Shown piece by piece: positions 23,199-29,665 of a stretch of 29,665 nucleotides of DNA. Within the stretch, counting starts at the first letter, position 1. Every line of letters begins with the position of its first letter. Below the pieces are notes generated by a model. The model searched no databases. It was not told the origin of the DNA and saw nothing but the letters and a program-made list of their open reading frames with translations. A program made the translations under genes and the position numbers. This DNA comes from Conidiobolus incongruus B7586 (Eukaryota > Entomophthoromycota > Entomophthoromycetes > Entomophthorales > Conidiobolaceae). The stretch is from positions 1-29,665 of the forward strand of contig JNEM01006938.1 of assembly GCA_000697335.1 (NCBI GenBank), in the 5' to 3' direction.

Positions 23199-25082
23199 AT
23201 GATCGCATTTGAACTTACAATAATTCAATGCGTATTGGCAATTTTGACACTTGTTTGCATATATACCTCCCAAAACACCGAGGTGTTCGACTACATTGTA
23301 GTGGGTGCAGGTCCCACTGGGATTATGACAGCTATGGGGTTAGCTAAGGCTGGATTCTCAACCCTTATTGTAGAGGCTGGTACCGACAATATTAGTTTGA
23401 ATTCTACAGTACCAGCGCTCAACTTTCACAGTTTGGAAGATGAGGAAATTGCTTGGTCATACCATGTCAAGCACTATCCCGAAAAGACTGGCAAACGCCA
23501 GAAAGTTCTATATCCAAGAGCTAGTGGTATCGGCGGGTGCTCTATCCATAATGCAATGATTCACTTAATGCCAAATTCTAGGGACTTTAGGGAAATGGTG
23601 CAGTTGACCAAGGACGATGGCTGGAGTGAAGAGAACTTCCGCAAATATTTCGATAGGATTACCTATCAGGACATGACTGATCAAATGCCCATTATGAAGG
23701 TGATCAACCACTTAGGTCCCATTAGCAATATGATTAAATCCATGGGACCCACCAGAATGATGGAAACTAGGATGAACAATAATGAAAAGTTTTTAAGGTT
23801 AACAGAGCTCAACTTGGCAAATTTGTTGTCTATCGATATGAAGTTGTTGGATTTGGTTGATAATATCGTAGGTAAAACTTTACTTGGAAGTTTCGTTAAG
23901 AAGGGTTTGAATCAAATTGGAGATGATGGTAAAGCAATAATCAATTTCGAAGGTCAAAGGCTCATTCCCTTTAATGCTGATACTGTTACCAATGGCGGTA
24001 AGAGATATGGTGTTCGTGAGCATCTTTTAAAGGAAGCGAAGAATTTGCCCATTACAATTTGGACAAATACTCTCGTAACCAAAGTTATTCTTGACAATAA
24101 CAGAAGAGCTATTGGCGTCGAATTCCTCAAAGGTAAGCACTTGTATCGTGCTAGTCCCAGAGCTCCTTCGTCCGATACCGGTACTCCAGGAGTTGTACAT
24201 TGTCGCAAAGAGGTCATCCTCTCCGCAGGAACTTTCAACACTCCTCAACTCCTTATGCTTAGCGGTATTGGAGATGCCGCTCACCTCAAGTCCAAAGGCA
24301 TCAAACCCCGCATCCATCTTCCCGGAGTTGGTAAGAACTTGCATGACCGTTACGAAATCAATGTGAACTATGAAATGGACAGTGTTTTCAAACTCATCGA
24401 ACAATGCCAATTCTCCACTAATCAAGATCAAGATCCTTGTCTCAAACAATTTTTGACTGATGGTTCAGGCCCTTATAGCTTTAACGGTGTCTTAGCTGGA
24501 AAAATGCAGAAATCTGACCCCAATTTGGAAGAGCCAGACCTCTTTTCACTCATCGCTCCCATCTACTTTGCTGGATATAGGGAAGGCATGCTTCAAGATA
24601 TTTTAAATCGTAAAAACATTATGACAATGTTGGTCCTCAAGGCCCATGGCAATAATCGCGCGGGTCATGTCCTTTTGAACACCAATAATCCCAGAGATAT
24701 GCCAGATATCAACTTTAACTACTTTGCAGAAGGAGCTGACAAAGATCTTCCAGCTATTATTAAAGGAATTAAAGATGCTAGACAAACTTTAAGTAAATTA
24801 AACACTCAAATTCGAGAAGTTCATCCTGGTCCCAATGTTCAAACCGACGAGCAGATCGCCAACTACATTATGAACAATTCGTGGGGTCACCACGCTTGCG
24901 GTACCAGCAGAATGGGTACAGACAAAATGAGCGTAATCGATCCTCAATTCCGAGTTCACGGAACTTCCGGCCTCCGAGTTGCTGATCTGAGTATTTTCCC
25001 TAATCTTCCTGGCTACTTCCCAGTTCTGACATTATATTTAACAGGAATGAAAGCTGCTGATACTATATTAAATACACAATAA
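23199..25082 (+). CDS. Secreted GMC-family FAD oxidoreductase, paralog 2
   Basis: Single exon, 627 aa, alignable with paralog 1 almost end to end and by eye about 75-80% identical. A hydrophobic signal peptide covers about residues 1-23. The FAD motif GAGPTG, both GMC signatures (YPRASGIGGCSIHNAMIH and GTFNTPQLLMLSGIG) and SWGHHACGTSRMGTD with the catalytic His are all present. As in paralog 1, the second catalytic His/Asn position falls in GYFPVLT. Divergence concentrates in the signal peptide and in residues about 165-260, the likely substrate-side cap. The region around LPITIWTNTLVTKVILDNN is nearly identical. Codon use favours C/G-ending codons in the second half more than in paralog 1, suggesting stronger expression or a different history. 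An extracellular oxidase or dehydrogenase acting on alcohols or sugars is the likely role; substrate unknown. Confidence 0.93.
   Translation: MIAFELTIIQCVLAILTLVCIYTSQNTEVFDYIVVGAGPTGIMTAMGLAKAGFSTLIVEAGTDNISLNSTVPALNFHSLEDEEIAWSYHVKHYPEKTGKRQKVLYPRASGIGGCSIHNAMIHLMPNSRDFREMVQLTKDDGWSEENFRKYFDRITYQDMTDQMPIMKVINHLGPISNMIKSMGPTRMMETRMNNNEKFLRLTELNLANLLSIDMKLLDLVDNIVGKTLLGSFVKKGLNQIGDDGKAIINFEGQRLIPFNADTVTNGGKRYGVREHLLKEAKNLPITIWTNTLVTKVILDNNRRAIGVEFLKGKHLYRASPRAPSSDTGTPGVVHCRKEVILSAGTFNTPQLLMLSGIGDAAHLKSKGIKPRIHLPGVGKNLHDRYEINVNYEMDSVFKLIEQCQFSTNQDQDPCLKQFLTDGSGPYSFNGVLAGKMQKSDPNLEEPDLFSLIAPIYFAGYREGMLQDILNRKNIMTMLVLKAHGNNRAGHVLLNTNNPRDMPDINFNYFAEGADKDLPAIIKGIKDARQTLSKLNTQIREVHPGPNVQTDEQIANYIMNNSWGHHACGTSRMGTDKMSVIDPQFRVHGTSGLRVADLSIFPNLPGYFPVLTLYLTGMKAADTILNTQ
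24990..25066 (+). other. 77-base tract identical to GMC paralog 1
   Basis: Exact match, in inverted orientation, to 16010-16086. It begins after a stretch where silent sites differ (GATCTGAG here, GATCTTAG there) and ends at ACTATATT versus ACTATTTT. Confidence 0.85.
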
Positions 25083-26228
25083 GATAAGAAACACTTATAA
25101 AATAATTAAATTAAAGAATAAATAAATGAATTAATTAATATTAAATTATAAAAAATTAAATAAATTTTTTATTATATTTTATTTAATTTATATTATAGAT
25201 ATTTTGATATTATTACTCTAGACTTGATATAATAAGACTTTTGTGAAATTGAGTATAAATAACTATTTTAATATATAATATAAAATCAACATTCTTCTTG
25301 ATTTTTGATATATTTTGGTTATATCTTTATAAGACTTTTAAAACCAAAAATTGTTGTTTTTATTAAAAACTGAAATTTAATATTTCAGAAACCAATTATA
25401 TTTATTTATACTAATTTTCTTCCTTATATGATTATTTATTAATTACCTAGAATATTTATAATTACTTAAATTATAATTTAATGAATATACTAGATATAAT
25501 AACTTTTTCCAATTATTTTTAATTAGAAAATTTTTTATAACTTTAGTTTTATATATTTTTTAATTATTATATAAAATAATTAGTCTTTTAATAAATATAT
25601 TAATAAAATTATTTAAAAAAAGTTTAATTAAACAATAGAATATAAAACTTAATAATTGATTTTATTTTAAAAATAAAATATAAGTATAATATGTTATTAT
25701 AATTTAATATAATTATTAATATTCATTTATAAACAAAATATTTATTTATTGAATATATAAATAGGATTATAATAACTTAACCCAGTATTTTGATTTATAT
25801 TTTAATAAAGTATTATATAAAGAGAGCTAAATTTCAATAATTATAATGATTTAAAATAAGAGTTTTGATTGTTCATTATATCTTAATATGGTTTATTTAT
25901 CTATAACTATTTTAGCTATATTTGAAATTTATTTAAATTACAAATATTTTTTATATTTTATTATTGACTAGATATAGTTTAAATTTTACAATATATAATA
26001 TATATATATAATTAATACCAAGATATTTTAATAGTTTTTTAATTTAAATAAAAAGATGATTTAATATATTTCTCATTATATTAAAAATTTAATAAATGAC
26101 AATATATATTAATTTACAATAATTTTTTTAAATATTGATAAATTTTTATTAATTTTTGTTTCTAGGTTTAAAATAATTTTTTTGATGATAAATAAAAAAT
26201 TTGAATAAAATATTATCTATATAAGTTA
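25083..26228. other. AT-rich 3' flank of GMC paralog 2, no gene seen
   Basis: Near-pure A/T sequence. Overlapping AATAAA hexamers at about 25117-25126 could serve as poly(A) signals, but such hexamers are common here. Confidence 0.55.
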
Positions 26229-26790
26229 TTTATAAATTTTAAATAATTTTCAAAGGTTTATGGTTTAGTATTTTTATTATTAAAATAAAAAATTCTTAAT
26301 GATCATTATTTGGTTTAAGTATGATTAAATAAAATAATAAATTTTCCAAAATTAAATTAATAAAAAGACATTATATATAAATATATATTATTGTAAAACT
26401 CATTGGTTTACATTTCTGTAGGTTTTAGAATAGATAAGATTCATATTAGAATTTATATCATTGGAAATCATTTCTACAAACAAATAAAAAGTATAAAGAC
26501 TTAATCAATAATAACACTAAAGAATATATATGAACTCAGAGAGAGCGTGAGACCATTTATTACCACAAATAATTTTTTTACATTTTATATCATGGGGCTG
26601 GTAACTAAAAATGTTAGTTATCTTTATCCAAGCATCATCTATTAATAAGAACCTGCCTAATTTTATCACTCATATACTCAACATATATAGATTAAAATTA
26701 TACATTTTTCTATTTATTTTCTCTATAACTTTTTTAAAAATCAAAAATTAAAATATTCCCATTTTTTTGATTCTGAGGTAATATTAAAGA
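26229..26790. repeat. Diverged dispersed repeat, copy 2, with about 300 extra bases
   Basis: Two blocks (about 26229-26390 and 26700-26790) match the left-edge repeat in order and orientation. The roughly 300 bases between them (about 26395-26695) have no counterpart in copy 1. They are less AT-rich in parts (around 26535-26560 and 26590-26605), as if another sequence had been inserted, or the segment was lost from copy 1. No coding motif or terminal repeats were recognised. Confidence 0.5.
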
Positions 26791-28254
26791 TATAAAAGGA
26801 AAATAATTAATAATTTAAATTATTATATTGATTATAAATTTTCAAATATATTAAATAAATCTTTTAAATATTAAATTCAACTTGATATTCACCTTATTTA
26901 TTCAATTTTAAATTTTAAATATTTAATTTTTATTAAAATACAATAGTCAAAATATAACAATTTTAATCAAAAGAACAGTTAATAAAATGATTATAATATT
27001 TAATTATTAAAATATAAAAAGTTTAATAATATATTAATTGAATACTTAAATTAATTCAATTAATAAAAATTTTACTCAATTTGTATAAAATGTTTGCAAC
27101 TGTAGTTTAGTATTTAAATAAATTTAATTTGATAATTTGAACTAAATAGCGATAATATAGTGTTAAATAACTTACTGAGATATATATTAGCCATTAACAT
27201 TTTAGAAATTTTGCCCCCAAATTAATTATCTTTTTTAATAATAATATTTTAATTATTAAATTAGACCAATGGATTAATATATATTATTAAATGAAAACAA
27301 TAAATACTGATAAAATTTATCTTATATCTCATAACGATATTAATTTAAAATATAACCAAAATATATTGTTTCATTTATAAAGGATACCAAACAATATAAA
27401 TATATTTGATTCTGATTAGTTCAGTTCATCAGCAATATTATCCAGAACAAACTCTTGAAAGTTGTATGATTAAATAATTTATCATTAAGAGTATTTTAGA
27501 TTCAATTATTTTATTAAAGAGATATCATAAATTACATATCTGAAATAAGGTTATTAACCTATTTTCTTAAAATCTTCATCAAATTTTATTATATTGATAA
27601 TGATATAATTAAAATTACTTAGAAATACAAATCCTATGCTTTTTTATAATGATGATGTCATTGTTACCAAGCTTTCGAAAATTATTTTTTAAATTAATTA
27701 AATCAATTTTGCATGAACTTTATAATTGCCAACCATTCATTATTTTATTACATTTTATATACGCATAATTCATATCATTAGTTATTTAATATTTGAATAT
27801 TTTAATTTTGTTAATAAAATAAACAGAATAGTATAATAGTTGGAACTCAATATATATGTATATATGTATTTTAGTTTAACCGAAATATGACTAACTAACC
27901 AATTTGGAGTATTGTATCACAATTATATAGAATCAAATGTGGTTATTGACCACACTTGAAGTAGTAAACTTATCCAATTTAGTTTAACTATCAATTTATT
28001 TATTCAAGGGATCGGTTTAAGAATGATTTCATTGGTGGATTGTAAATTAATTAATCAATTTCAAAATAATATAAATACAAAAGAACTGAGGATGAAATCT
28101 TAATTTTTTATTATATTCATAATATATAATAATATATAATAATATTATTAACAGTTAATATATTTTTATATAAAAATTATTTTATTATTATATTTTTTAA
28201 AATAGAATAAATTAAATTTATACTAACCTTTATCAAGTTTTAAAAGAATTCAAA
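26791..28254. other. AT-rich intergenic stretch, no gene seen
   Basis: No gene, RNA or clear repeat beyond short AT-rich runs such as the alternating tract near 27849-27870. The last 100 bases presumably include the GLTP promoter and leader. Confidence 0.55.
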
Positions 28255-28910
28255 ATGACAGATTCTAAACCTCTAACTTTTTTCGAAACAATGACATTTA
28301 GTTATGTAGATGTTATTAAAATAGATGGCGAAATCGAAGTTGAAACCTATCTAAAAGCTACGGAAAGTCTTATAACGATATTTGACCACTTAAGCCCCAC
28401 CGCATTTATCCCAATTAAAGCTGATATGAATGGAAATGTCACCAAGATTAGAAACAAGTATATCAAGGACACTGACAAGTATAAAACGTTACAAAAGATC
28501 GTGAGGGAGGAATATGGGACAAAGGATAAGATAGCTACTCAGGGATTACTGTGGTTGAACCGTGGTCTCAAATTTATATATGAGGCTTTACAGCGAAGCA
28601 TGGCTGACAAGAACGAAGAACTCTGCGATAGTTTTAGCGGAGCGTATCAAGAAACCCTCAAACCTTACCACTCTTTCCTCGTGAAACCCATTTTCACTCT
28701 AGCTATGAAGGCTTGTCCATATCGTCATAACTTTTACGAAAAGTTGGCACCCTCCGAAGAGATTTTGAATCAAGAATTTCCTAAATGGTTGTCTGCTTTG
28801 GGTGAGTGTGTTGATAGCGTTGATACTCTATTCAAGGAGAAGGACTATGGCAAAGGTTTGTAATACTAATAATAAATTTTACTATATTTTTTTTAGATTT
28901 TCGTGATTGA
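28255..28910 (+). CDS. Glycolipid transfer protein (GLTP fold)
   Basis: From ATG 28255 the frame runs 202 codons to TAA at 28861. A likely small intron at 28856-28896 (ACTAAT branch motif, T-rich tract, TTTAG) would instead join a final exon coding DFRD and give 204 aa ending at 28910. Members move glycosphingolipids, such as glucosylceramide, between membranes in the cytosol. The whole domain is present: FFETMTFSYVDVIKIDGEIE, then DMNGNVTKIRNKY with the headgroup-binding Asp57, Asn61 and Lys64 (spacing as in human Asp48, Asn52, Lys55), GLLWLNRGLKF with Trp100, PYHSFLVKPIF with His139, and MKACPYRHNFYEKL. There is no signal peptide and no PH domain. The intron choice is uncertain, since a GTTTGT donor is unlike the GTAAxx sites used elsewhere. 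Confidence 0.92.
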
Positions 28911-29665
28911 TTAATAATTGTTACTAATATTATTCAAATTATTTTGAATTAAAATTAAAAACCTGTTTAATAGTTTCAATTTTCAATCCTATTATCACCA
29001 CTATCAACCTTTATATATCAGTTTTATTAATTTATTTATTGTTATTATTTGTATAGAAAATTCTTTTTATTGTTGAAATTATATTTAATCACTATTTCTA
29101 TTTCACAAAATAAATATCATTAAATTAAAATTTAAGTATAATAATAATATACATAATTAAAATTATTAAATTATGTAATATTGATTTATATTTTTTTATT
29201 AAATATAATTATTCATATAAATTAGGGAAATAGTATTTATTCTATGATGAACTGGAAAACATTATATAAATATTTTAATTATTGGCATTTAAAAATTAAT
29301 TTCTTTTGCCATTTTTGTTAATATTAATCTTTTTCTATATAGGTTCACATATTTTTTTTATACTTTCTTCGTTCTTTTAAAATTTTATATTATTTTGTAA
29401 TTTATTATAATAATCAATATTAATCACTTATGAAAAAAAAATCTACGTTCAAATCACCAAATTATAAATTTATCATACCTGATAACCTAAAAGAATGATC
29501 GTGATAACAATGGAATACCAACAAAATCTTTTAGTTTGATAAAAATTAAATTGATTTCAAATAATAAATGAAATATAATTTGATATTTTTTGAAACATTT
29601 TTTTCCAATTAATCAAAAAAATCAATTAATATTTTACCTCAATAATTTTTTATTCATTATCAATT
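28911..29665. other. AT-rich sequence to window end, no gene seen
   Basis: No supported gene. Near the edge the minus strand shows a donor-like GAG/GTAAAA (about 29633-29640), which might belong to a gene to the right, but no coding block can be assigned. Confidence 0.5.

Noticed and set aside
23954-24449. Long antisense frames inside the GMC genes
   Set aside because: They mirror the coding strand's codon pattern, occur at matching places in both paralogs and show no domain.
15997-25082. Bacterial transfer of the intronless GMC genes
   Set aside because: They have eukaryote-style signal peptides, TATA boxes and local codon bias, and intronless genes also occur here as ordinary host genes (DnaJ). 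The sequence alone gives no sign of recent transfer.

Overview
The window is strongly AT-rich nuclear DNA that reads best as a fungus. It carries a Kre9/Knh-type cell-wall domain, Sec12, Alg6, an AP-1 sigma subunit, an SR-protein kinase, a membrane J-protein and a glycolipid transfer protein. Introns are uniform: about 46-60 bases, usually GTAATT or GTAAGT donors, a CTAAT/CTAAC-like branch motif and TTTAG/ATAG acceptors. This pattern and the composition suggest an early-diverging, AT-rich lineage such as Conidiobolus-like Entomophthoromycotina; that placement is inference, since no marker gene is present.

Left part (1-13305) is gene-dense. In order: a diverged repeat with an (AT)n tract; a secreted Kre9-domain gene with one missing base; an intact 11-exon SEC12; a decayed MYND/SET-like fragment; a full-length but dead ALG6 copy (+); an intact 6-exon AP-1 sigma gene (-); a p24/TMED-like remnant (+); an intronless membrane DnaJ gene (-); and a 9-exon SRPK gene (-). 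The intact genes belong to ER exit, Golgi/endosome coat and RNA-processing housekeeping. They are interleaved with broken secretory-pathway copies.

Right part (13306-29665) is gene-poor. Two long, intronless, secreted GMC oxidoreductases (626 and 627 aa) lie head to head, 5.3 kb apart. Each has a TATA box about 55-60 bases before its ATG. They are diverged at silent sites over most of their length but share a perfectly identical 77-base tract at the 3' end, which points to gene conversion. That tract covers the C-terminal active-site segment, where neither paralog shows the usual second catalytic His/Asn. The spacer between them holds a very old mariner transposase footprint with DD34D spacing. 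After a long empty stretch containing a second copy of the left-edge repeat comes a glycolipid transfer protein gene.

No RNA gene, CRISPR array or prokaryote-style operon is visible. The best leads are the GMC pair (conversion tract, altered active-site segment, shared upstream motifs), the mariner fossil, the dead ALG6 copy and the repeats around the MYND relic.
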